NCBI GenBank assembly: GCA_025917655.1
Contig: CP084611.1
Coordinates: 1,364,001-1,428,000, forward strand
From: Chlorella sorokiniana
Taxonomy: Eukaryota > Chlorophyta > Trebouxiophyceae > Chlorellales > Chlorellaceae
Length of the DNA: 64,000 nucleotides
Direction of reading: 5' to 3'
How positions within the stretch are numbered: the stretch's first letter is position 1; every line of letters begins with the position of its first letter. The position numbers and the translations under genes are program-made. Below are positions 33,556 through 45,101 of the stretch, one piece after another. The notes under the pieces were generated by a model. It made no database searches, was not told where the DNA came from, and saw only the letters and a list, made by a program, of their open reading frames with translations.

Positions 33556-36368
33556 ATGGCGCGGAAGAAGATCCGCGAGTACGACAGCAAGAGGCTGCTC
33601 AAGGCGCACATTGCTAGGCTGGCAGGGCTGCAGCTGCCCATTGCGGTGGCGCAGGTTAAGGAGAACACCAACTTTGCGGAGCTCATCGCAGGCGAGCCCA
33701 TGGGTGGCCTGCAGGCCTCGGTCCAGAGGCAGCCGCGGCGCTGGCTGCGCACGCAGCACATGAAACTTTCCACATCACCAATCGGCCTGTGTGCATGGCA
33801 CAGCACCCCGCCTGCCCTGGTCACTCATTTCCCCGTTCACGCGCTGCCCAGCCCGTCCCCTCTGTCCCCGCCCGGCAGCCAACCCGTGGATGACGCAGGC
33901 GCCGCTGGTGGTGAAGCCAGACTGCCTGTTTGGCAAGCGCGGCAAGCACGACCTGGTGGGCCTGCGGCTGGACGCCACAGAGGCGCAGCAGTTTGTGGCG
34001 GCGCGCATGAACAAGGTGGGGGCCCGCCCCAGCAGGGCGCGCCTGCCGGGAGCCCAGCGAGTGTGCGCAGGCCCCTGCCCCGCCTGCGGCCCCGACCCTG
34101 TTGCTCACTCGCGTGCCAGCTGCGCGCCAGTCCACACGCTCCCGCGCTCGGCCCCGCCCCCGCCCCAGGTTGTGGACATGGATGGCACCGCGGGCGCATC
34201 AACTGCTTCATCGTGGAGCCCTTTGTGCCGCACGCCGACGAGTACTACCTGTGCCTGCAGAGCGACCGCCAGGGCGTCACCCTCTCCCTCTCCGCGTTTG
34301 GCGGCATGGACATTGAGAGCAACTGGGACAAGGCACGCCTGGGCAGCCTTGCCTGAGTGTGCGCGTGTGTGTTTGTAGGGGGGGGGGGGGGCAGGGGGCC
34401 TCCAGTAAGGGTGCTTCCAGCGGGCCGAGGTGCACACAGTCCGCCTGCGGTTCTGCCCCACCCCACGACATGTGCAGGTCCGCACCGTGCACCTGCCCAC
34501 GGGTGCGCAGCCCACCAGCGACCGCCTGGCGCCCCTGCTGTCCACGCTGCCGCTGGAGCTGCGGGGCGACATGGAGGCCTTTGTGGCGGCCACCTTTGCG
34601 GTGAGACCGCCAGCTGCCGCTGCCCGCGTGTATCTGTGTTCAAGTGGTGTGTGAGGGGGAGGGGGCTATGCCTGCAGCGCAGCCCAGCCGCGAGTGTCGG
34701 CCATGCTGGAGCCCATGAGCTTGCTGGGCTCGCCTGCCGATTTTGTGCCGCGCTGTGCCCGCTGTGCCGCGGCGCGCCGCCCCCGCCAGGTGTACGAAGA
34801 CCTGGACTTCACCCTGCTGGAGATGAACCCGTTCACGCTGGACGCCGCCGGCAAGCCCTTCCCCCTGGACATGCGTGGGGAGCTGGATGACACAGCCGCC
34901 TTCCGCAGGTAGGTAAAGGGCGGGTGCCTTCAGCTAGGAATGGGCGGGGGAGGGGGCTGCTCAGTGGCTGGTTGCGTGTAGGCAGGTGGTGCGGCGGGTT
35001 GCCAGCACGGCAAGCCGTGCTGGCACCCAAACTGCTGCCTGCACTGCACCTGCTCATGGCCCTGGCCTGCGCGGCATGCTGCCCACTCAACATGCTTCTT
35101 GTCCCCCGCACCCCAGCGCCAAGAAGTGGGGCGATGTGGAGTTCCCGCTGCCCTTTGGCCGCACCATGACCCCCAGGAGGCGGCCATCCACTCGCTGGAC
35201 GAGGCCACGGGCGCCTCGCTCAAGCTGTCCATCCTCAACCCCAAGGGCCGCATCTGGACCATGGTGGCAGGTGGGAGTGCGGCTCGCCGCCGACCTGCGC
35301 TCTGCCCGCCGGCGGCCGCGCCCTCCCTGCCTCTCCTGCTTCACCCAGCGCTCAGTCGCCTGCCGGCTTTACAGCTGAGGAACCTCCTCCCCCACCTTGC
35401 ACTCGATCGCATCATATGCCTTTCCCTGTCCCCCCCTTCCCCCCTCCCCCGGCTTTCCAGGCGGCGGCGCATCTGTCATCTACGCCGACACCGTGGGCGA
35501 CCTGGGCTATGCCGGTGAGCTGGGCAACTACGCCGAGTACAGCGGCGGGCCCAGCACACACGAGACGCACGCATACGCGCGCACGCTGCTGGACGCGGCC
35601 ACCGCCAACCCAGGTGCGCTGGCGCTGTGCGTGCGTGTGTCTTGTCGTGGTGGTGGGGTGTGTGGCAGGGTTGGGGGCCGGGGGTAGGAAAGGCCAGGGC
35701 CGAGTCTGGAGGACAAGGAGCACGGTGGAGACCCTTGGAGCAGGGTGGCTGGGATCCGTTTGGTTTGCTGGGTGAATCTGCAGGCCGGTGGCCACTGCCC
35801 TTGCGCCCCCCTCCGCCACTGCAGATGGGCGCGGCCGTGCGCTGATCGTGGGCGGCGGCATCGCAAACTTCACAGATGTGGCGGCGACCTTCAGGGGCAT
35901 CATCCAGGTGTGGGCTGCGGTGGGGGGGAGGGGGTCGCGGCTGGCGGGGTGTCGCATCGGGGCCAGGGCCCCTGTTGGGCGCTTCCCCCGTCTTCTATGA
36001 CAAACAGATCCCTTCTTGCTTGTTTGAACCCCTGCCTGCCCTGGCAGGCATTCCGCGAGAGGCAGGCTGCGCTGCAGGCTGCAAAGATGAAGATCTTTGT
36101 GCGCCGCGGAGGCCCCAACTACCAGGCGGGGCTGGACATGATGCGGCGGCTTGGAGACGAGATTGGCGTGCCGGTGGGTGGACAGACGGTTGGGTTGGGC
36201 GCGCCTCTGGGCTCTATCCCTGGATTGTCGCTCTTTCCAAGGACTGATCCGCACCAAACGTGCCCCTGCCCCGCACAGATTGAGGTGTACGGGCCGGAGG
36301 CCAGCATGACCGGCATCTGCCAGAAGGCGATCGACTACATCAAGCAGTGGGACGCAAACGGCCACTGA
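33556..36368 (+). CDS. ACLA: ATP-citrate lyase subunit A
   Basis: The start at 33556 matches the plant family exactly ([20 protein letters not shown]). About ten exons follow. Landmarks: [20 protein letters not shown] (ATP-grasp, about 33906-33965), [16 protein letters not shown] (about 34205), [38 protein letters not shown] (about 34800), [50 protein letters not shown] (35230-35480), [20 protein letters not shown] (about 35488), [18 protein letters not shown] (about 35850), [20 protein letters not shown] (about 36100) and [20 protein letters not shown]. With ACLB it makes cytosolic acetyl-CoA and oxaloacetate from citrate, CoA and ATP. Single bases appear missing near 34185 and 35172. ACLB is not in the window. 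Confidence 0.93.
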
Positions 36369-36864
36369 TGTATCGTTTGCTCGCTGTGAATCGGTCCCTC
36401 TCCTGCCCATGCCTCTAGATTGTTGGTGCCCTCAACTCTAGACCCCCCACCCGCTTCCGCCCTGCATTGCAATCAAGCTAGACACTTGGTGAATATTTTG
36501 CTGTCCATGCTATACTTCACTGGTAGCCATAGAGTCTGATGTATGAGTGGTTAAGCTGGCGTGTAAATGGGCGTCTATCATCACGCTTGTGCACGGCGAC
36601 GGCGAAAGCGGCTGGAGTCTGTCGATTGTCTTGCATGCTTGAAGCGTTATCAATGCACGTTTTCCTGCTTGCGATGCAAAAAGGGTCGGGACAGTGTCGA
36701 GCAAGTCAGAGCGACTTGAAACACGCAGGGCTCATCAAGATTTTCTTGGTGGAAACCCGACCATCCCTGAGCTGCCGGGTTTAACAAAGAGTCCTTTGTT
36801 CAGTCTTTGTACTCTTTATCGACCCTGCTGGGTATTGTACTAGTCCAGACCACCACATATAACC
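36369..36864. other. Intergenic, ACLA to AKR2
   Basis: About 500 bases, markedly AT-richer than the flanking exons. No gene was seen. It contains the ACLA 3' end and the AKR2 promoter. Confidence 0.4.
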
Positions 36865-39044
36865 ATGAGCACTGGGGATTCCAATGGGGCGGGCGGCTTC
36901 CCTGGAATGCCCTTCCCTGGTATGCCCGGCATGCCCGGCGGCTTCCCTGGCCTCAGTATGGAGGCGCTGCAGCAGTTCATGCAGGCAAGCGACACAGGAT
37001 GTGTGCCTGGGAGCGGCTGAGCCGCTTTGCAATACTCTGTTTTGTCTCTGTGTTCCCTCAAACGCCCTGAATGTCCCAGTGTGCGCCTGAGCAGCCTCTC
37101 AGCCTGAGTCTGTCGCCTGGAGCCTTCTCTTGCCAGTCAGCTGCCCTCCCAGCGGCTCTCAGCTGTTTTTTCCCACGCCGAAAGGCAGCAAACAAGTGCA
37201 TTCCCGAAGAAGCCAGCGGCGGCGTTGCGCGCGGGGCTGCCTCCTGTGCCGCTGGCCGTCGCCTCCCAAGTGGCACGCTCCGCCAACCTGCTCTCCCGTC
37301 CCCTGCCTCGCCCGCGGCGCCCTGCTGCAGGACCCCAACATCCAGCGCATGACCCAGGCCATTTCCCAGGACCCGGTGTTCATGGAGATGGCCAAGGAGA
37401 TGCAGGAGGCGATGCTGTCGCAGAACATGGGCTCCATGGACATCAACGGCGGCGCCGCCGCCAGCGAGGAGGCGGCGGCGCCACGCGCAGCCCCGGGCAT
37501 GCCCCTGTCGACCCGGCAAAGTACATGCAGGTGTGGGGTGGGGAGAGGGGTCTGGCGGTGTGGGCGCGGCCGGCAGGCCTGGCCACCACGTGTTGAAGCT
37601 GGCGGGGGTGCAGGCGGGCGCCATCTTGCGCCGCAGCTCCCGCGGCAGACGGCTCTGCGCCGCTGCTGCCCTGGCTGCCACTTGAAGCGGCCTGGCTCTG
37701 CTTGCACTCTGCCGCATGAGGTGTCCTCGGCGCACACCGTCCCACCTGCTCTGCCTGGTCTCCTTCGCCTGCCCTCCAACGAGCAATCCCTCCAACCCCT
37801 TCCTCCGCACGCAGGCCATGCAGCGGGTGATGCAGAACCCCGAGTTCCTGCAGGCAGCTGAGTCGCTGGGGCGGGGCCTGATGACGCAGGTGGCCGACCC
37901 CGAGATGATGACCATGATGGAGCTCTTCTCCAACCCCGACAACCAGGGCCTGCTCAAGGCCAAGATGGAGGAGCTCAAGGGCGACCCGGAGCTGAAGGAG
38001 GTGATGGAGGACATCGAGCAGAACGGGCAGGGGGCCATGATGAAGTACATGCAGGTACGGTGGGCCGCACCCAAACGGGGCGCGGCAGGGGCTGGCAGCG
38101 CCGGCGGGCAGCCGCGCCTCGCCGGGCGCCTGGCCATCGAAGCGAGCCAGCCGCTCGGCAGCCGGTGGCAGCGCGCCGGCCGCTCAGGCTGCCGCCCCCA
38201 CCCCGACCTGCCCCTGCGCGCTGCCTGCGCCGCCGCCGCAGAACGAGGAGGTCATGTCCAAGCTGGGGCGCAAGTTCCAGGAGGCAATGAAGGACCCGGA
38301 GCTGCAGGCGCGGCTGAAGAGCGCGCAGGACGCCGCGGCGGCGCAGGAGGGCGGCGAGGAGGAGGAGGAGGAGGAGGAGGAGCCGACCGTGCTCACTCTG
38401 GCCAGTGAGGGTGAGGGGCCGAGTGCGGGAGGGCGGGGTGCCGGCAAGAGTGCACGGCGGCAGCCCCCGCCGCTCCACTGCCGCTGCTGCTATGGCGGCG
38501 CTTGCAGCCAGCGCTGCGCCCACGCCCGCCCAGCCTTGGCTGGCCACCCGCCTCGTCTTTCTTCTTCCTCCCATCCCCAGGCAACGTGGAGGGCCTGAAG
38601 GCGCTGCTGGCCCAGGAGGGCGCCGACGCCAACGAGCAGGACGAGGAGGGGCGCACCGCGCTGCACTTTGCGTCGGGCTACAACGAGGTGGAGTGCATGC
38701 GCGCGCTGCTGGAGGCGGGCGCCGACGCCAACGCCCTGGACGCCAACTCCAACACCGCGCTGCACTACGCCGCCGGCTACGGCAACGTCGAGGCCGCCAA
38801 GCTGCTGCTCGAGAAGTGAGCGGGCGGCGGCAGCGCTGCCCGCGCTCGGTGTGGAGGGGTTCACTGGGCTTGTGCCCTGTCGCTGCGCCGAGCTTGCCGC
38901 CTGTGTTCGTCATCGTTCGTTGCCCCCCCCCAAATCAGGGGCGCTGACCTGTCCATCAAAAATGCGGAGGGCAAGACGGCGGGCGAGGTGGCGGAGATGA
39001 ACGAGCAGGCGGAGCTGGGGGAGCTGCTCAAGGCCAAGGCGTGA
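36865..39044 (+). CDS. AKR2: Ankyrin repeat protein AKR2, plastid outer-envelope targeting factor
   Basis: Six exons: 36865-36984, 37331 to about 37530, about 37814-38054, about 38241-38409, about 38580-38814 and about 38937-39044. The N-terminus is Gly/Met/Pro-rich ([16 protein letters not shown]). Two STI1-like blocks follow ([39 protein letters not shown]), then [20 protein letters not shown] and [20 protein letters not shown], a poly-Glu linker and C-terminal ankyrin repeats ([60 protein letters not shown]). Plant AKR2 binds chloroplast outer-envelope proteins in the cytosol and delivers them to the plastid. Intron 1 begins with GC rather than GT. One C appears missing near 37505 ([11 protein letters not shown]). 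Confidence 0.9.
36985..37330 (+). other. GC-AG intron in AKR2
   Basis: Exon 1 ends ...TTCATGCAG and the intron opens GCAAGC and closes CTGCTGCAG. Splicing here joins the reading frame in phase 0 with DPNIQRMTQ. No nearby GT gives the same join. Confidence 0.6.
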
Positions 39045-39655
39045 GCAGCGTCATGACACCAGGCCCCGTCCCCATGCGTGTGCCGCCGTTGCTGCGCTCC
39101 AGGTTTGTCGCCCGCGCCGTGTCAAGTGTGCAAATGCGTGTGATTGTGTCGCGCACCCCCCTTTTGTTGCTGCTCTCCCTTTGGTTCGCCTCTCCTCGCT
39201 CAACTCTGCCTAGTTTCTTCCCAAGACTCGCATGCTCCGCCCTCACCCCTTCTTCCTCCTCTGGCCCATGCTGCCTCAGTATGCTGCATTCGCTCCATGC
39301 CATGCCGATCTAGCACGGCATTTTGGCCCTCAATGGTTAAGAAGAGCTTGATGCAGTCAATGCACGTCTCTCACGCAAGGCCGCCTCAGCACAGCACAGG
39401 AGCCACCCCCTGGCCGGCGACGAGCGGAGTGCTGTGTTCTGCGGCACAAGTGTGCCATCTGGGCCTGAAACCACAAACTAGCATCACATCTTGCAGGTCT
39501 GTGCAGGGCGTCGCATGACTCTTGAAAGTCAGAATCTCTTCATCAGAAGTTGCCGGCCTGGCGGTGCTGCTGCCTGAGGTACATCCCGCCCAATGCTGCA
39601 TATGAATACATTCGGCTGTTCAATAGTCACTTACTTGACTTGCTTCTTGGTGACT
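39045..39655. other. Intergenic, AKR2 to SNAPc4-like
   Basis: About 600 bases with a pyrimidine-rich first half, then AT-richer sequence. No coding or RNA feature was recognised. ATGs at 39593 and 39602 are in frame with the next gene but would add non-conserved residues. Confidence 0.4.
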
Positions 39656-42600
39656 ATGGCGGACAGCAGCTCCTCAGATGAAGAGGACGTGCTTGACGAC
39701 TTGGAAGGCTTGCAGCGGGAGCTGGAGGCGCTGCGAGAACAGCTCGGAGATTTCCGTGGCAGTCAAGTGAGTTGTCTCTAAGCTGGCAGGGAAGGCACAA
39801 CCGCTCCACCCTCTACTCGATATTTGTTGAGGCTCCTGCTTGCCTCTTATCCCTTCTACCCGTAGGACAAAGCACCAGGAGATGAAGACGACGCTTCTGA
39901 AAATGAGGCCGAGCTGCCATCGCCGGGTGCGGCACTAGCAGCGGTGGCGTCGGCAGGGCTGTCCTTGCCGCGCGATGCAGCCGCAGTGCCACCGCCCTCG
40001 AGCAGCCAGGAGCAGGCGGTTGCAAGCAGGAGTGCACAGCATGGAAGTACCGAAACAGGTGGCGTCGTGCCTCGACGTGAGGAGACACGAGGAAGGGGCG
40101 CGGAAGATGGCTCCGATGAGGAGGATGAGGAGCAGCGGCAGCGGCGAGAGGAGGCAGAGGAGGCACAGCAAGCAGCCCAGATGGTGGCGGCAGCCTTACA
40201 CGCAGGCGGTGGGCGCAGCACGCTGCGCAATCGACAGCTGCTGGCAGTGCCGCCCGCGCCGCCTGCCCCAGGCAAGCCCGGCAAGAATGGAGCAGCGGCC
40301 GCCAGGCGGGGCCAGCAGCCGGCCGCCGCAAAGAAGGCTGGAGCCACCGGCACCACTGGCAAGGCCAAGGCGAAGAAGGCTGGAGGCCTTGTTCGGTTGC
40401 CTGCCCGTGCTGCGTCGCCGCCGCCGTCGCTGACCAAGGTAGAGGCTGTGCGGGCGGCGCTGCAGGCCAACACGCAGCTGCAGGCCCGCCTGCGCCGCAT
40501 GCTCACCTCCATTGACCGAGCCATGGACCGCAACGCCGCGGTGCTGCACCAGGCAAGGCCTGCTGGGCATGACGCAAGCTCTTGTGTTTGCAGCAATCGG
40601 CCAGGCCTTGCTGTTCACTGCGGACGATCACACGCCGGCTGCCATGTTCCATGCTGCCTGCCGCCACCCGCATGCCCTGCTCCGCCCCCGGCAGGTGCGG
40701 GTGTTGAGGGCCAAGAAGCGCGCTGCCCCGCTGTGACCTCGGCAGGCGCAGGCGCTGCCTCGGCTGAGCAGGCGGCGCCCGCCGGCACCAGCTGGTACTG
40801 GGGCAGCTACGCGGCGGGGCACGGCCTGGCTGCCGGCGACGACCTGCCGCCAAACGTGGACGGAGCGGCGCTGCAGCCGCTGCTGAGCCACCTGCCCTTC
40901 AGCTTCCGGTACAGCCGCTGGAGTGAGGAGGAGCAGCAGCGGCTGCGCGACGGCGTGCTGCAGCTGGCACAGGTGCGGCGGCGGCCGCGCCCGCCAGCGC
41001 CTGGCCGCTCCTTCCCTCCCCAGCCGCCGCCGCCCAGCGGGGCGTGCTGCCTGCCTGGCCCCGTGAGCCGCCTGCCCTGCTGCCTTGCGCCGCCCGGTTG
41101 CGTGAGCCGCCTGCCCTGCTGCCTTGCGCCGCCCGCCGCTGGCCGCAGGAGGTGCAGCTGCAGGAGGTGATGCAGGAGATGCAGCAGCGGCTGGAGAGCG
41201 GCGGCGCGGTGGGCATGGCCGACTATGAGGCCAGTCGGCAGCGCATCGCGGCCCTCACCCTCGACTCGCCGGGTGGGCGCTGGGGTGGGCCGGGGTGGGG
41301 GCGGGGAGGGCCCGGCCCCTCCCCGTCACCTCCCTCTCGACGTTGCTGCAGGGCTGCCGCCTCGGGCAGCGGCCTGCGGCTGCCGGCGCTGCCTGGCCTT
41401 GCAGCAACGCGCGCCCGCCCCCTCCCCCGCCCCACCCCCTGTGCTGCGCCGTGCGCTGCAGTGGTGGGCCGGCTGGCGGGCGGCTTTGGCGACCAGGAGT
41501 GGTCCATGCTGCTGCAGCGCTCCCGCCTGCACCGCACCCTGGCAGAGTGCCGCCTGCAGTGGAGCAACAGCCTGGCCCCCAGCCTCAGGCGCGCCGCCCC
41601 GCCGCCGCGGCCACGCCGCACACGGACGCCGCAACGTGGCAAGGCCGGCCCTTGTGCTGCCGCTTGTGCTGTGGTGCCGTGTGCCGCTACCAAACTCCGC
41701 CCCCCTGCCCCCCTTTCCCTGCAGCCAGGGCCAGTGGAGTGCGGAGGAGGATGAGAAGCTCAGGGAGCTGGCGCAGCAGCACGAGGGACGGGAGGTGGGC
41801 CGGCGCACGCTGCGCGACAGGGGCGGTGGAGGGCTCAGCAGGCCTCGGCTGTGCTGGCATCCCCGGAGGCTGCCGCCCCCGCTCCTCCCGACCCTGCCCC
41901 CCTCCCATGCACGCAGTGGGACGCAGTGAGCCGCGAGCTGGCGGCCGCGCTGGGCTCCGCGCAGCGCCCCGCCCTCACTTGCCTGCAGCGCTACCAGCAG
42001 CTGGCGGCGGTGGCTGCCAAGGATGCGCGGCAGTTTGAGGCGGGGAGGGCGTGGCGCGGCTGGCAGAGCTGGTGGCCCAGCATGGCAGCTCTTGGAAGGT
42101 GGGGGGATGCCATGTGCGGTTGGTGTTGGCGGGGGCAGCAGGGGGCCTTGGCTGGCTTCTGGCTGGGTGCTGCCCAGCGGAAGCAAGCATCGGCCTCACA
42201 CTCCCAGCTCAATCAACAAAGCTGCCCCTGCCCTCTCCCCCCATCCCCACCCCACCCCTTGCAGCGCATCGCGGAGGCGTTTGGCGGCGGGTGGGAGGCG
42301 GAGCAGCTCATGCACATTTGGCGGCGGCACGCGCAGCGCGGGCCCGTGGCGCGCAAGGGCAAGTGGAGCAAGGAGGAGGATGAGACGCTGCTGCAGGTGA
42401 GGGGCCGTGGCGCGGTGCGGCAGCGTAGTTGTCGGCGGCCAGCCCCTCCCCCTCGGCGTCAGCTGCTCACAGCACCCCCAGCCCTGCTCCTCTGCGATTG
42501 CACTGCCTGCCCGACGGCGCCCGCCCCCGCCCTGGGCCCCTTCAGGCCATGGCTGTTCACGGGCGCAAGTGGTCCCTGGTGGCGCGGCTGGTGCCGGGCG

Positions 42601-44675
42601 CACCGACGTGCAGTGCCGGGAGCGGTACATGAACGTGCTCAACCCGGGTGGGCGGCCGGCAGGGAGGGCGGCTGGCAGGGAGTGCTGCTGTCCGCTTCGG
42701 CCGCTGCTGGTGCTGAGCTCAGGGGGCGCTGTGGCGCGTGCCGTGCTGCCGGGCTGCAGCGGCCTTGGCGGCGGCTGGCCGCCCTGGCAAGGGCCGAGCC
42801 TCTCGCCAGCCCGCTCTCCTGCTCCGCCCTGCGCGCCCGCAGACGTGGTGGCCTACAAGGAGTGGACAGGGAAGGACGACCGCCGCCTGGTCGACCTGGC
42901 CGCGCAGCACACGCAGGTGCGGTGCGGTGCGGCGCCTTGCAAGCAACATCGCTGGCTGGCCACCGGCGCTGTCCTTCCTGCCAGTCCTGGAAGCTGTTGT
43001 TGCCAGCAGTGCCCCTGCGGCCTCTCTCCACCGCTGCAGAAGGCTGACGCCTGCGTTTCCCCCCCCCCTTGCCCCCTGTGCCGCAGGCCGACGGCAAGGT
43101 CAGGTGGTCGGCGGTTGCCGCGAGCATGCCGGGCCGCACAGACAAGCACTGCGCCATGCGCATGAGGATCTTGCTGGCGGGGTGAGCGGGGTGCTCGCAG
43201 CCCGCTGCCCGGCGCATGGGAGCCTGCACCGCTTGATGAGGCTTGGGCGGGGCCCTGGCCTGGCATCGCGCAAAGGCACGAACCTGGGCCTGCCTCCACC
43301 CCTTCCCCCTGCTGTCATGCTGCAGCGACTCCCGCCCGGCAAGAAGGCAAACCAGCGCACAAGCGGCAGCGGAGGGCGCGGCGGAGGGCGTGGCAGGGGC
43401 AGGGGCAGGGGAAAGCGGAAGGCATCCGTGGATGCAGGCTCAGGCGAGGAGCCTGCCGGTCAGCCTGCCGCAGCAGCCGGCGCCAGCGAAGGTGAGGCAG
43501 TTGATGAGGAGGAGGGAGGCGGTGGGCCAGATGCGAAGCGGCCCAGGCGATCCAAGCGTATGGCCGCTGGGGTGACCTCCAGGGGCGGACGCGTTGCTAA
43601 GCAGCAGCAGCAAGAGCAGCAGCAGCAAGGAGAGACGCAACCGCAGCAGCAGCAACAGCAAGAAGAGGCGCAAGTGCACCAGCAGCAGCAAGAAGAGACG
43701 CAAGTGCACCAGCAGCAGCAGCAAGAAGAGGCACAACCGCAGCACCGGCAGCAGCAAGAAGAGACGCAACCGCAGCACCGGCAGCAGCAAGAAGAGACGC
43801 ACGTCCACCAGCAGCAGCAGCAAGAAGAGGCGCAAGCGCACCAGCAGGAGCCAGGGGAGCCGCAGCAGCAGCTGCAGCAGTCTGGGCCTTCAGCAGCTTT
43901 GAGCTCTGAGCAGCAGCCGGCACACCCCATGGATGTTGACAGCCAGGTACCTGCGCAGCAGCAGCAGCGAGCAGGGCGGTCGCAGGAGGGGCGGCAGGGG
44001 CAGGGTGCGGCAGCACGCCTCGATGAGCAGCAGGAGGCGCCCCAGCCCAAGCCCAGGGCCAAGGGCCGCCAATCTGCGCAGGCAATCAACCAACAGCGCA
44101 CAAAGCCCTCGCATGCCAGGCAGGGCAGAGGGAGGCATGCGGCGTCTGCTGCACCCGTGGAGGCTTCAGAGGGCGAGGAAGGGGCTGAGGCGCCGTTGCT
44201 GGCCGCGCCACCGCCACCCACTGCCGCCACGCTGCCCTGCCTGCCCGAGGATGCGGTGGGGCAGGCGGTGAGCGTGTGGTGGGTGCTGGATGAGCCCAAC
44301 GGCCGAGGCAGCATGTACCCCGGCACAGTTGTGGGTTGGAACCGGCGGCGGCAGGAGCACAGCGTGCAGTACGGCGACGGCAGCGCCCTGCCCACCGCCT
44401 GCCGGCTGGCCCAGGAAACCGTGGAGTGGCACGAAGCGGGCGGCGTGGTGACGGGCCCTGGCGCACGCTGGCCGGGTGCCGGCGGCGACGACGGGGCGCA
44501 GCAGCAGGCGCAGCAGGCGCAGCAGGCGGCGGGCACGGAGGACGTGCCAGCCGCGTCTCTGGTAGATGTGCAGCAGCGGCAGCCCGTGCAAGCAGCAGAG
44601 CGGGCAGGCGCGCGGCCTGCCAGGCAACGCCGCCCGTCGGCTAAAGCCGCGGAAGCCCTCGAGTTGGAGTTGTAA
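39656..44675 (+). CDS. SNAPc4-like multi-Myb protein
   Basis: The start at 39656 (MADSSSSDEEDVLDDLEGLQ) begins an acidic helical N-terminus. A large second exon (39866-40553) holds charged linkers and VRAALQANTQLQARLRRMLT. Myb/SANT units follow in the order seen in SNAPC4: a half repeat (FRYSRWSEEEQQRLRDGVLQ, about 40905), QEWSMLLQRSRLHRTLAECR (about 41496), GQWSAEEDEKLRELAQQHEG (about 41729), VARLAELVAQHGSSWKRIAE (42041-42282), KGKWSKEEDETLLQAMAVHG (42355-42560) with RTDVQCRERYMNVLNP, and WTGKDDRRLVDLAAQHTQ...GRTDKHCAMRMRILL (42862-43180). The tail is Gly/Arg-rich, then a Gln/Glu tandem repeat, then a Tudor-like stretch (VGQAVSVWWVLDEPNGRGSM, about 44256). SNAPc binds the PSE of snRNA promoters for Pol II and Pol III. 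Bases appear missing near 42040 and 42598. Confidence 0.75.
41062..41135. repeat. Two 35-base direct copies, 39-base period, in an intron
   Basis: Positions 41062-41096 and 41101-41135 are identical, each running from CGTGAGCCGCC to GCGCCGCCCG. They lie in an intron of the SNAPc4-like gene, and each begins with a GTGAGC donor-like motif. Confidence 0.85.
43600..43865. repeat. CAG-rich coding minisatellite (Gln/Glu repeat)
   Basis: About six imperfect units of 30-33 bases encode variants of EE(A/T)Q(V/P).H(R)QQQQ in the tail of the SNAPc4-like protein. The CAG/CAA-rich composition and the uniform unit length suggest expansion by slippage or unequal exchange. Confidence 0.85.
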
Positions 44676-45101
44676 CAGACGACCTTTGATTTCGTGCGGC
44701 ATTGGCATCATTTGTGAGCTTCCTCAATGCAATTGCAAAGCAACGGCTGCTGAGATTGGGACCATGGCGGCGCTCGGATGGGCATGTCCCTTGGCTGTTC
44801 ACAAATGTTCAGAGACTTGGCAGAAGCGGAGATGCTGTGGGCGGGGCAGCCTCGTGGCAGGCCGTGCCGCCGCCAGGTGTGCGCCGTGGCGGAGGCAGCC
44901 GACGGTTAACAGAGGGAGGTGCCAACTGTGTGTGCCACCTGGAAAATGCTTCGGGCCACTTCACAATAAGTCTACTGTTTTGCCAACGGGACTGGGAGGG
45001 CGCGCGCTCCCGCGGAAAGGGCGGCCGCCACCGCACCAGTGGACTGCCATCAAGGGCGTTTACTGCCGCCGCGCATCTGCGGCCACCCACCACACACCTC
45101 T
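44676..45101. other. Intergenic, convergent 3' ends
   Basis: About 425 bases between the SNAPc4-like stop and the stop of the small minus-strand gene. The SNAPc4-like stop sits in TTGTAA, so a TGTAA poly(A) signal may overlap it. Nothing else was seen. Confidence 0.4.

Noticed and set aside
41062-41135. Direct repeat as alternative splice donors
   Set aside because: Each copy begins with a donor-like GTGAGC, but no coding block ends there; it is better explained as an intronic duplication.
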